From NCBI GenBank assembly GCA_035610835.1, contig CM069447.1, forward strand, positions 62,007,048-62,071,047: 64,000 nucleotides of DNA. Reading direction: 5' to 3'. This document shows positions 21,531-32,529 of the stretch, piece after piece. A program made the translations under genes and the position numbers. The DNA is from Ophiura sarsii (taxonomy: Eukaryota; Echinodermata; Ophiuroidea; Amphilepidida; Ophiuridae). The notes beneath the pieces are model-generated. The model worked only from the letters and a program-made list of their open reading frames with translations, was not told the DNA's origin and did no database searches. Every line of letters starts with the position of its first letter. Positions within the stretch are counted from its first letter, which is position 1.

Positions 21531-21875
21531 AGGTAGATGACCCGATCACATTTTCATAGCACAGATTTTTCTCAAACATATGGAGATTTTCATATCATAT
21601 GAAAGATCATATTTTTCTGATTAACATACTGAAATTTGACTGTCCAAATCAGTATGATTACGAAGAAATCGGTGAAATAACATCGAATTACCACGAAAAG
21701 TGGTAACCACCAATATAGTTTGTGTACTACTCAATGGGCACATTTCACGGCATCTTGTGCGTCTAAAATAAGAACCGTTAGAGTTATGCAACTCAAACTT
21801 TGAAATACGACTTTTTTGAGGATGACCTTTCATGTCGAATAGAAAACTTCAAGTTGAAAATCGGAACATCTACCT
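21531..21875 (+). mobile_element. TTAA-flanked MITE, copy 1 (345 bp)
   Basis: Inverted ends AGGTAGATG.CCCGAT and ATCGG.ACATCTACCT, with TTAA on both sides (21527-21530, 21876-21879). A copy of exactly the same length lies in the opposite orientation at 45053-45397. A TTAA target suggests the piggyBac superfamily, though the ends do not start with the usual CCY. No ORF of note. Confidence 0.82.
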
Positions 21876-22062
21876 TTAAATATTTACGAGTGATGTTTTT
21901 ACCACTGTACTGCAGTCGGTGACTTGTTTGTTTTACATGTTTAAGCCATAAAATCTTCACTGCTGCTATTTTACTTGTCTGCATACAGTTTATAAAGTCG
22001 TTTTTTCGATGTACAGCATGGGTGGTACACCGCTGCTACCATTGCGGGTACCATTGTAATTA

Positions 22063-22615
22063 TGGAACGCATTTTGGGTTTTATAGCGATCAGAAAATTC
22101 GATCATTTTATCGCGAACATTTCATCGATCGTTTTATCACGAACATTTCATCGATTGTTTTTTCGCGAACATTTCATCGATGAGTTTATCGCGAACATTT
22201 CATCGGTGAGTTTATCACGAACATTTCATCGATGAGTTTATCACGAACATTTCATCGATGAGTTTATCGCGAACATTTCATCGATCACGAACATTTCATC
22301 GATGGTTTTATCGCGAACATTTCATCGATGAGTTCATCGCGAACATTTCATCGATCGTTTTATTACGAACATTTCATCGATCGTTTTATCACGAGCATTT
22401 CATCGATCGTTTTATCACGAACATTTCATCGATCGTTTTATCACGAATATTTCATCGATCGTTTTATCACGAACATTTCATCGATCGTTTTATCACGAAC
22501 ATTTCATCGATCGTTTTATCACGAACATTTCATCGATCGTTTAATCACAAACATTTCATCGATCGTTTTATCACGAACATTTCATCGATCGTTTTATCAT
22601 GAACATTTCATCGCC
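22063..22615 (+). repeat. 26-bp satellite array A
   Basis: About 20 units of a 26-bp monomer built on TTTTATCACGAACATTTCAT plus CGATCG. Variants have TCGCGAAC or GATGAG. The array is introduced by TGGAACGCATTTTGGGTTTT and AGCGATCAGAAAATTCGAT. The long plus-strand open frames here arise because the monomer lacks stops in these frames. They are not genes. Confidence 0.92.
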
Positions 22616-22902
22616 CTTTTCACGTCAATCAGCGGGCAATGACCCCGTCACACAGGCTGTGTATAGCATAACACTTTCTGAAATTGCGCAGAGATTCAAC
22701 AGGTTGACAACAGGTCAACAGGCATTCAATAGGTATTGCAGCACCGTCTGATAACTGGGTTTTTATTTTGTAATCCCAATTCTAAAGGACGAAGGTTTAA
22801 CCTACATTTTATACATGTATTTTAAGGGACGCACCATTAGGTATCCAGAGGGCCTGGGAGTTGGGGTAGGGTTGCTAGACTAAGCCTCAGAAGCTAGTCT
22901 AG
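22616..22902. other. Spacer between satellite arrays
   Basis: Unique-looking sequence with a small TCAACAGG/TTCAACAGGTT repetition near 22695-22730. No gene. Confidence 0.5.
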
Positions 22903-23430
22903 TATGGAACGCATTTTCGGTTTTTAATAGTGATCAGAAAATTCGATCATTTCATCGCGAACATTGTATCGACCAGTCTATCGCGAACATTTCATCGACC
23001 CTTCATCGCGCACATTTCATCGATTAAAAACCAGAAAAGCGGCGCATTTTCAGTGTTCAATAATGATCAGAAATTCGTTCGTTTTATCATGAACATTTCA
23101 TCGATCGTTTTATCACGAACATTTCATCGATGATTTAGTCGCGAACATTTCGTCAATGAGTTTATCGCGAACATTTCATCGATGAGTTTATCGCGATCAT
23201 TTCATCGATGGTTTTATCGCGAACATTTCATCGATGAGTTTATCGCGAACATGTCATCGATGGTTTTATCGCGAACATTTTATCGATAGTTCTATCGCGA
23301 ACATTTCATCGTTGAGTTTATCGCGAACATTTCATCGATGGTTTTATCGCGAACATTTCAGCGATGAGTTTATCGCGAACATTTCATCGATTGTTTTATC
23401 ACGAACATTTCATAGACAGTTTTATTTTTT
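22903..23430 (+). repeat. 26-bp satellite array B, with two leader copies
   Basis: The same 26-bp monomer, mostly the TCGCGAACATTTCATCGATG version. The leader TGGAACGCATTTTCGGTTTT with GTGATCAGAAAATTCGAT is present again at 22903, and a third leader-like copy (CGCATTTTCAGTGTTCAATA, AATGATCAGAAATTCG) lies at about 23043. The unit of amplification therefore includes the leader. Confidence 0.9.
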
Positions 23431-23977
23431 ATTTTTTTAATCATTTCAATAAATTGATGCCTATCCCACTATGCCAACTGGGCTTAGTGGCAGTTTACAG
23501 TAATTTCTAGAAGCTTCTTCATTTTCTTCTTGTGTATTTCCTTTTTCTACTTCTCCCTTTCCTTTTCCTTTTTCTACTTTCTTCTTTTCCTCCTTTTTCT
23601 TTTTTCTCCTTCCCCTTTTCCTTTGCCTTCCCGATTTGCTTGCACAATTTGCTGTCAGGGCTGCCACCCCTGACTAACCCTGTCTACGCCACTGATTGTA
23701 CCCGTATAATAACATTGTATAAACGCGTAACAGAACCCTATGTTCAACCCGAAGCACGTGTCATAACAACACACGTGGGCATTACGTATGTCTATTTTGC
23801 GAGCAGAAGGAGATAGCACCGTTTATTTGATCTTCTAAGATGCTAAAAGTACACATCACCGTTATTCAAGTCATACACAAGGGGGAAATGACAGTTGTAA
23901 CTAATATATTGAATGACCTGATTATTGTGTACTTTATAATCATCGGAGCATTGAAAGAAAGGTAAGTAGCCTATATT

Positions 23978-24045
23978 TACACGAATCAATTATTTACGCT
24001 TTTATATAGGCCTATAGATAAAAGCGTAAATAATTGATTCGTGTA
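23978..24045. repeat. 28-bp perfect inverted repeat (hairpin)
   Basis: The left arm starting ACACGAATCAATTATTTACG (23978-24005) is perfectly inverted at 24018-24045, with a 12-base loop, ATAGGCCTATAG, that contains its own palindrome. A MITE core, a cruciform, or (less likely) a small-RNA hairpin. Confidence 0.85.
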
Positions 24046-24099
24046 CATTTGGATTCATTTTCAACAGTTTCCGAAAATGTCAACACATTTGTATATATA

Positions 24100-24793
24100 C
24101 AGGGTGTATCAAAAAAATTAGGACACTTTTTGATGATGGTTTAAATCCTTGTTAAATCACTGAAGCATGACCAATTTTTATTTTAATGTAAAGAACAACC
24201 GATAAAGATAAAATCCTGAAAAGATGAGAAAAATCCATTATTAATTAAGGAAATTGTGACCTATTAGGCAAGGCAATCTATTTTGTAGTATGTACAATGG
24301 TCATTCACACAGTAACAGTAGAGGAACGTGCACACTATTTATGCCAATTCTACTTCTTATCATGCTAATGAACCATCTACAGTGTGGGTTCGAGAACTTT
24401 TTTAATTTGCACAGAATATGCATGCATCTGATTTGTGGATTAGGCCTATTTAGCCAGTATTGATTTGTGCCAGAATTAAATGGATTACCAAACTAATCTT
24501 TGCTATTGACTGATAGATTATTTTCTATGTTTATAATTATTGAAACGTATTGAAACGTAAACCATGTTATTTACTGGACTATACATGTAAATCCCATTGT
24601 ACAAACCAGTAAATGACATGGTTTACGCAAATTATGCTAGTGTTCTTATTTTTCATCGGATTGATCTCATATCTTCAGGATATCATAATAATTAATTGGG
24701 CTTTACATTGAGACTAAATTGGTCATGGTCCAATGATTATAACAAGTATTACACCGTTATGAAAAAGTGTCCTAATTTTTTTGATACACCCTG
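24100..24793. mobile_element. TA-flanked CAGGGTG element (694 bp)
   Basis: The left end CAGGGTGTATCAAAAAAATT and beyond is perfectly inverted at the right end through at least 32 bases (AAGTGTCCTAA, then TGATACACCCTG). TA flanks both ends (24098-24099, 24794-24795). Tc1/mariner-like. It holds an internal hairpin, CGTAAACCATGT.ATTTACTGG (24555-24627). It encodes no transposase. Confidence 0.88.
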
Positions 24794-24795
24794 TA

Positions 24796-26222
24796 CGATA
24801 TATTTTTTGACAATTCGAAAAGGATTTTATCGGTCGCACGGGCCCGTAGACCAATGGTTCGTCGCCTAATCGGTAATTTCTCATCATCATTTGAAAAATC
24901 TAACAGAACAGAATTCCAGCTGACATAAATGCTTTTATCATGGGATTTTACTATTTAGGCAAAAAAATATGATTGTGTTGCCCTCATCCGGCCGGGTCAA
25001 AATTCCGATTTTTTTTCTTCTTCTTCTTCTTTTTTTCTTTCTTTTTTTTTAAAGATTTTTTTTATATTTCTACACTATTTTTACCTATCTTCCTGTTGAT
25101 AAATGTGTGTAACAGCCAACGAAGCCCAGAAAACTAAACAACAAGCTCTAGTTTGTACTCCACGCACGAGAAAGAAAATGCAACTAGTATATTGTTTTTA
25201 TTAAGTCTCATTCTCTCCATCGTTGTCTTTAATTCAATATGCTATATAATATGTGGATATTCCATACTTTCAAGCAGTTTTTGTTATAGAATCAAGGGTG
25301 AATATTTGTTCATGGATGTGTACTTAAAAGAAAATATTCACCATTGGGTAGAAAAATACAGCCAGTATGCGGTTTCCTTAGTATCTTCACACATGTTGAC
25401 TGAAATAATGGGTATAAAATGGTTGATTTGGTATCAAACGTCTTCTTTTTTATGCCTGATGGAGTGAATTTCATCTTCTTTGAAACGATCTTATAATCGA
25501 TCATTTTGAAGGTAAATCTTAGTTTAAAAAGATATCTATTCATACAATATCTCAATTTAATGTTATTGTCGTAAAGGGGCCTTTTCATTTTGTATCACAG
25601 AGGTCCAAGGTCATCGAAATTGGTTGAGGAAACATGAAGCGTTCATATACATAACAAAATATCTTTAAGGATAAGCACAGTGTGTGATGATTATTAAAAT
25701 GTCAGGCATCCATACCGGTTAACAACATCTTGCACGCGATACAAACATTAACCCTTTCGGTTTTATGTGTGAGTTGTAAGGGGGGAGGGGGTGCGGGATT
25801 GATGAAAAAATCACTTTGATATTCGATAGAGTTTAACTTTCCACTTTCAACGCGGCAGTCGTCTGCAATCGTCTGCAGGCGACAGTTCCAAAATGTCAAC
25901 AAAATGTTTCAAAAGGTCAAACTTATTGAATTCCATCACCACCTTTGATTAATTCATTGAAATAAATACAAATGAAAAATCAGTAATTCTTGAGATAGGC
26001 TTTGAAAGTTGGGAAAGGTTTCTAAAAAAAAAAATCTGTTTTGAATAATTATGGTAAAACTAATAGCAACAATGAATATTTTGATTCTGGACTCGGCAGA
26101 GTCCAGATTTGTTTCCATTATCTCATTTTTGATTACTACTAATTGTAAAACAGTTCAGAAAAGACGAAAACTCTAGTGCAAGCAATTGTAATTGTAATTG
26201 GCACAGAGAGACTGCGAAGACA
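24796..26222. other. Mostly unannotated stretch
   Basis: A pyrimidine-rich, T-rich run lies at 25008-25070. The 104-codon open frame at 25153-25467 is hydrophobic but matches no family I know. No other feature. Confidence 0.4.
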
Positions 26223-26570
26223 TGTCGGGTTTGGTGGGGGTTGGGTGGGGGTTGGATGGTGTTGGGGTGGGGTAGGTGTGATATTCAGTGGCAAGCAGAA
26301 TTTAATAGCGAGTAGGACTACTGATATTTGACCATTATATTACAAGCTCATCGCAGTTAAGTCGCGGGCTTTGATTGAGTTAAATGTCGGGTTGGGCGGG
26401 GGTCTGGTGTTGGGTGGGGGTTGGGTGTGGTGGTGTTGGGTGGGGTAGGTGTGATATTCATTTGCCAGCAAAATTTAATAGCGAGTAGGCCTACTGGTGT
26501 TTCACCATTTTTTTGATTACAAGCTCACCGCAGTTAAGTCACGGGCGCTGATTACGTTAAATCTTTCGCG
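26223..26570 (+). repeat. 174-bp tandem duplication with G-rich tracts
   Basis: GGTAGGTGTGATATTCA recurs at 26271 and 26445, and the following AATTTAATAGCGAGTAGG and ACAAGCTCA.CGCAGTTAAGT blocks are duplicated too. Each unit starts with TGTCGGGTT and GGTGGGGGTTGGGTGGGGG-type runs able to form G-quadruplexes. Confidence 0.85.
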
Positions 26571-29500
26571 TAATTCAATGCTCTGATTTTACATTGCTTT
26601 TGCTGGTCAGCACCGGCATTTACATTCACTGATGAAGACACGTCATGTGGAATATGGGCCTAATACAAAAGTGTAAGCCTACGCGAAACTTTTTTAATTT
26701 TTTTAAAAGTCCGCTCCGAAAAAGTCCGTCCGAAAAAAACCAGAACACTTTAAAAAAAAAAAGTTGGTTTGATTAAGAGAGTAGGCCATCTTAAAGTAAA
26801 AAAAATTGAAAAAAAAAAATTGAAATAACATTTTTTATTCATAATTATTTTCGTAGGGGTGTTCTGTCAGTTTTGTGGTATGATCAACTTGCACAAAAAC
26901 CGTGTGAAATTCTTTTTTTTAATTCAAGTTCTGATTCACAACCCTCCCCTCGCTTAACAATAGGCCTAACTTAAAATGAAATTGCCTCTAAGCCGACGCT
27001 TGCATCGGTCCGGCACCGGTGACGATCACCCTATCCCCCCACCCCCCTTCCCCGCCAACATTGCCTCTAAGTCTGATGTGCGTATGTAACTGTCCGCCGC
27101 CAATTTGTATCCATACCTGATACCTAGTAAACATTATTTCCTCTACGGCCAGGGATGCGCATCCGCTCACCGGCAGTGCCCCCTCCCTCCCCGACACCCC
27201 CCCAACACGACACATCACACATTACCTATAACTTAAGCAACGTTCATCAGGATCCGTTAAAACACCGCCAAATCCCTCCCTCAAACACAAAAATTCAGAT
27301 TTTTTGTTTAAAAATAAACAAACCATTGTTCAGGAGATAATGAGTTTCAAACAGGTAATTGTTGTCCATTATGAATTGGAAAGTGTGCACACTTAAACAA
27401 TGGCCTACATAGCAAATACATGACAAAAACCTCATTCATTGCTAGTCAAAACAAATCGCTGCTTTACAATCAAGCGCAATGATGTGTAGCATCCACATCA
27501 TGCCGCGTGGCGAAGATTTTTTAAGTGATTTTTTCCTTACTTTTATTTTTTACGATACCATAATCATAAATTACTCGAATGTGAATTAAAAGTAGACTTT
27601 ATTTTGTCCAACATGAAACTATCTCTTGTTTAGCGTGGAAAATGTTACAACGCCACAAAAAAGATTTTTCAGAAACCTTTCCCAACTTTCATGGTCTATC
27701 ACAAGGATTACTGAACCAATGTTACACATGTTTGTAATAATTTCTCATGGTAATTCCAAATATGGTGATTAAATTCAATAATTTGACATTTTTAAAAGAT
27801 TCTGTGAAATTTTGGAATGTCGTCTGCAGACACCTGCCTCGTGGAAAGTGTAAACATATCGCGTGATAAGTAACTTGTTCTAGTATTTAGTTAAGTGTTA
27901 ACATTTCAGATGCTGATAGATCAGCACAGTAAAGTCATCGATTTATGATTTCAGGTAATAAACACACACTAAGGGTGGGGTTGGTGTTGCTGCGAGATCA
28001 TATATCTAATTGTGTACGAATATTATACTGTTATTACACTGCGTGCAACTTGTTCCCATCCGTCATGGAAACCTCACCTAACCTTCTATATTTTTTATTT
28101 CAACTGTTAATCTACAGTCTAATCAGAGGATATTATAACAAAAGCCTCTGTTATATCGTTGCAATGAAGAACTCGCAAATGGTGACATTATAATTGAATT
28201 AAAAGGAAATGCTATACCTCTATTCATCATATTTCCTGATTCTTAAGGCTAAATTTCAATTATGAGGTATCAATTTAAAGCTTGATATTTACATGTTTTG
28301 ATGATTTTGAAAACAGACATTGGATAAAAGACCCCAAGAGGTATGTTTTGATGTGACGGGTCAAAATTATTAACTCAATTCATATATATTTCATCTGAAC
28401 ACGGTTAGGGTATGGTACAAACAAATTCCGCAATCCGCATCAACTGTAAACGGTACTTTGAAATATTTTGATTACTTTTTATATGAATTTTGTTACCTAC
28501 TCTCCTGTATGCCATAATCAAAGCACTAACACATGTGTTGATGCCAAAGATATCAACAAAATATGAATATCTGTGAAATCCCCACGGCAAAATAGAAATA
28601 GAAATCATAAATCGGATAACAGAAAGGATGAACCAAAACAACATTATTATGCAGTCGCCGTCGAAGCAGTAAAGCAGTAATATGTTATCTTTTCAAATTC
28701 TTACACCGATTTCTTCTCTCTAATAATGAAGTTATATGATATAAGGAAAGACAATCTTGACTGTTTTTCCGTAAAAAAAACATTTCAGAAATGTACTAAT
28801 TACGGGACTCTGCTTCCACTTTGAAGACTTTTCAACATATTTGTATAGATTAACATCATAAAGCATTCCTTACTATAATTGTGTTCACTTGTGGACAGTT
28901 GCGATCGTAACCGGATACACGACGTCAAGGGTGTGGACCCTCAGATATAGCCTCCGTAAAACCTCTTCATTATTCATCTAATGTATATAAAAGTATACAT
29001 TTTCTTGAAGAAAAGGGTTCAACCATGAACATGAAATTGACCATTTTGGAGAAAATTATAAGAACACGTTTTTTTGACCGTCCATTTTAGGTTTTGCAAA
29101 GATAACTCAAAATATATTTGGTAAAATTCTAGTTTTATTATAATCCTAATAACATTCTCTAGGAATGTTTTTTTTTTAATATCTGATTTATTTCTTTAAT
29201 TATTAAATGTGATTTGTTCCTCTAAAATCATGAAAATCACATTTTTGGCACTTTTTGGTCAATAATTTAAAAAACACGGGCCCGTACAACAAGGTTGTTT
29301 ACGTCGCCTAAGCTTCCATTGAAAGCTAACACGCACTTGAACACTGTGAAAATACTGTACACAATTGAAAGGTTTAAGCGTTAATTTTACGGTCGACAGT
29401 TAAAACAGACTTTGTTTATCGGAAAAATACTCATAAAAGGATTCTTTTGAGGTGAACATTGGCGTTAACTTGTCACATTCATGTAAAACGCACAGGCAGT

Positions 29501-30029
29501 GCTTTTGCTATTATTGAAGTGTAAAATGTGTCGAGGTGAAAGGTTTACGATTCGATAGATGATCTGAAGAATACCAGAAAGGGTTCTAGATACGCGGGAA
29601 AATGTTTTATGTATATAACGTGTGGTTTTAATTTACCGGATAGGTTACTTTAAGATTGATACAGATTAATAAAGACACGGACAAACTGCGGCGTCAATTG
29701 TATACAGCAAAGACCTTAAAATACACAGTCTCGAACCTGGTCCCTCTCTCTCTATCATGTCTATCGCGGCCAAGGATTACCCACTAGACCATAGGCCAAA
29801 GGACCACAGGGACCAAGGGACTGCGTTTGCATGGGCACCAGATGAACGAGCGATAATGTACAGTTCTTGCTGAGAGTCTTAAGCGGCCGTAATACATGTA
29901 GTAAATATTAACTATTAATATTGTACAATTTATAATGGCATATTAAGCACGATTCTAGCAGAATGTATGACTAGCAAAACTCAATCAAATCCACGCGAGG
30001 ATCACAACATTTATCTGCACACTGAAAGC
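26571..30029. other. Largely unannotated stretch
   Basis: AT-rich with short C-rich patches near 27030-27060 and 27175-27200. A degenerate tRNA-like sequence is listed separately. The minus-strand frame 28405-28644 is hydrophobic and may look like a membrane protein piece, but it has no recognisable motif. No exon of the receptor gene was recognised. Confidence 0.4.
29727..29799 (-). repeat. tRNA-like sequence, minus strand
   Basis: On the minus strand an A-box-like TATGGTCTAGTGGGTAA and a B-box-like GGTTCGAGACT are spaced as in a tRNA, but the middle is AGAGAG low-complexity and stems are poor. A tRNA-derived remnant. Confidence 0.35.
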
Positions 30030-30990
30030 CAAACTAGAGTCTGGGTGACTCTATAGAAACAGAGTCCAGCTACTACGCGACTCTATGTCTACAATGACTC
30101 CTCTAAAGAGTCATCAGTTATGACTCTTCAAGTGAGTCGGATGACTCCCATAATGGAGTCATTTTAGACATGTCTGTTTCTAGAGTAACATTGACTCCAT
30201 TTAAATAGTCACCCTCTGGCTCCATTTGAAGAGTCCATTTGAAGCCGTGTGAAGACGGCAAGCAGATTACACTGACATACATACATGCATAGGAGAACCC
30301 AGGAAGGAGAACAATCAGTTTATGAAGTGAGGTAAAGTTGTAATAATAATAATAATAAATAAGCATGTACTGTAATTGCAACGTTTGCTAGTAGAGGTTG
30401 CTATTAACATGGTTAGGAGTCTAAAATCGCAATTCTCACTTTTCATGCTTTTGATAAGCTTACCTATTTTAATTATAGTTTCACTAAGTTTACTCATGAA
30501 CCCAATATGCCTACCACAATAAGGCTTTAATTAATTTTACAAGCAAAAGTTGCAATTACATTCTTATTTATTATTATTATTACATGCAACTTAACCTCAC
30601 TTCATAAACTGATTGTTCTCATTCCTTGGTTCTCCTATGCATGCATGTGTCTTCTTGCCGTCTGCACTGTAAAATGGCCGCTCCCACAGCAATGCACCGT
30701 GGAATTATGGGTCCGTTACTAGGAAAGTATTGACGACCCCACGGTTAGAGTCAATTGACTTTGCATGTAGAGTCAATATGACTCAACGGGTAGAGTAAAA
30801 TGACTCTATCATGAAAGTATACATATGTTAATTTGGATTTTTTAAAATAATTGTGCATGACCCCGCAGGTAGAATCAATTGACTCCACAGGTAGGGTCAA
30901 TTGGACTCTCTTGTGACATTCAGGTGACTCCTTTTGAGAGTCGGTGCTAGTTTACTCCACTTAAAGAGTCACTTGACTCCATTATGGCTA
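30030..30990. mobile_element. Fold-back element rich in GACTC motifs
   Basis: The inner arms 30252-30392 and 30541-30663 are inverted copies (GACGGCAAG, CATGCATAGGAGAACC, GAACAATCAGTTTATGAAGT, a TAA run, TGCAATTAC). The outer flanks, 30030-30240 and 30735-30985, are filled with GAGTC/GACTC units (for example ATGACTCC, AAGAGTCA, GGTAGAGTCAA), more than twenty in all. The structure resembles fold-back transposons with repeat-bearing arms. No ORF. Confidence 0.7.
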
Positions 30991-31204
30991 TATAAGTGTA
31001 TGGCCAATTAAGGATATGTATATTTGTTCCCCGTTTGTTTTATTTGTCAACTTCTCACTCATAGATATTATAAACAGAAGATTTGGTTGATTGATGATTC
31101 TGTGCAAATCTACGCCATGTCGCTCATAAAAAGCAAGCCACATAGAGAGTGAATTCCGCTCTCCAATCGAGGGCAACTCTTAAAACTCTTTTATCCGTTA
31201 TTCA

Positions 31205-31250
31205 CTTAAAGGGGCACTGAGAGATGGGAGTGCGCCCTCAATTTGTCTGG
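31205..31250 (+). repeat. End of a TTAA-MITE family member
   Basis: TTAAAGGGGCACTGAGAGAT followed by GCGCCCTCAA matches the inverted right end of the element at 58550-58948. The rest of this copy is not evident. Confidence 0.55.
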
Positions 31251-31634
31251 AAATCAGGTTGTTTTGCACCTACGTAGGCATATACTAACTACCATCTGAA
31301 ACCGTTTGACAACTATCATGTAAAATTTCACGATTTGGTAATTTCGATATAGGCCTAGATCAGATCGAAATTATCACCATCACTCACCACATAACTTGCT
31401 TCAACCAAATTTCAATCTTATAGCGGCATAATTCAACTTTTCCCCATACATCATTACACTTCAGAATTCCTCGTACCTTAAGCTATTGAAACAATTTCTT
31501 TTCAAAAAAGTTAAGTCCTCGCAACATTAAAAAAATCCCGGTAAGCCATTTCCTTCCCCGAAATTTGTACACACAAAGTATAGTGCATCCTTTGAAAAAC
31601 ATGACAGAAAGAAGCAATGACCATATTTAGTTAC

Positions 31635-32177
31635 CAATCAATTGGTCGCTGTTCTGACATACCGGCACATGTGCCATTTTGGGCAAAATGAGTTAAGTTG
31701 CATTTTATGATCTACAAGTGAAACTCTTTATTCTCCAAAAAAATTGAGACAAAAAGGTAATTAATTAATGAGATACCGCACTAATTAGTGTCATATGCCA
31801 GGGTTTTAACATAATACCGGCATGATGAAAACCTCATTTTGTATTCTGACATACCGGCACATCACAATATTCTGCCATAGACCACCGTGTAACTACATAC
31901 CGGCATATCACTGGCATATCGCTGTAGGACTGTCTGACATACCGGCACATGACTTTATGACATAATTACTCCTAATTAATAATTGCAATTTGTTGTTGTA
32001 ACATGCTCATAACAAACATAAGTATATATCTATTAGTGTTCTTTGACAATGATAGTGACATATGATGTAAATGCTCTCTAACAAGTCTTTAAAAATTGGA
32101 AAATTTTCAAACACGATTTTCTCAAAACGCTGTTTTTCGTAATGTGCCGGTATGTCAGAACAGCGACGAATTGATTG
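31635..32177. mobile_element. 543-bp TIR element with CATACCGGCACAT motifs
   Basis: The left end, CAATCAATTGGTCGCTGTTC onward to CCGGCACAT, is inverted at 32142-32177. CTGACATACCGGCACAT occurs at 31654, 31846 and 31934, and inverted at 32142. Weaker ACCGGCAT copies lie near 31815 and 31900. Non-coding. Superfamily unknown. Confidence 0.75.
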
Positions 32178-32529
32178 TTCACATTACATTATTTAAAAAC
32201 TTGACGAATTGACTTTTGTTGATTAGGTATTATTTATCAAAACACATATTTCAACCAACTAATTTTTAAATAAAACAGTTTCACAGATACACCAATGATA
32301 ATTCAATTTTTGCCTTATATCACAAAAGCATCAAACTGGAGTTACTTCCTTTTGACGTGGTGTGGCAGTAATGCGTACACATGTACTACCTACCATCTGA
32401 AACCGTAGACCTTAATTTTTGGTCTTAAGTGAACATTTTAATTAATTTGATATTTTGTGTTGTTATTGATCCATATGAATAATATCAAATTAATCTATCT
32501 CGCCATACATTGCTTCAACTGCTTCAACT
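32178..32529. other. Unannotated stretch
   Basis: AT-rich. The short CTACCATCTGAAACCGT at 32391 also occurs at 31297 on the other side of the TIR element. Nothing else recognised. Confidence 0.4.

Larger units (their letters stand above)
19377..23694. mobile_element. 4.3-kb hAT-type composite bounded by ATTGTACC
   Basis: The left end is CAGGCGCTAGGGG (19377) and the right end GTCTACGCCACTG (to 23694), matching the hAT family at 4842-5261. A perfect 8-bp duplication, ATTGTACC, flanks it (19369-19376, 23695-23702). The flanking host duplication resumes after the right end, which supports one insertion event. Inside are a 42-base G run, a tRNA-Phe-like copy, further hAT-like left ends at 20696 and about 20840, a (TA)n run at 20861-20884, a TTAA MITE, two 26-bp satellite arrays and a pyrimidine-rich tract at 23515-23635. 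No transposase frame is seen, so it is non-autonomous. Confidence 0.7.

Noticed and set aside
22258..22642. Repetitive frames with FIDRFITNISSIVLSRTF-type peptide
   Set aside because: By-product of the 26-bp satellite. Two overlapping frames encode the same motif, shifted.
22063..23430. CRISPR-like look of regularly spaced 26-bp repeats
   Set aside because: There are no unique spacers and the monomers are contiguous. It is a satellite in an animal genome.
25153..25467. 104-codon hydrophobic frame, considered as a missing TM exon of the receptor
   Set aside because: It lacks any mGluR TM4-TM7 motif and the expected splice signals. The sequence is AT-rich and chance-like.
28405..28644. Minus-strand 79-codon frame with membrane-like residues
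   Set aside because: Wrong strand for the receptor, and no recognisable GPCR motif. AT-rich DNA often yields hydrophobic frames.
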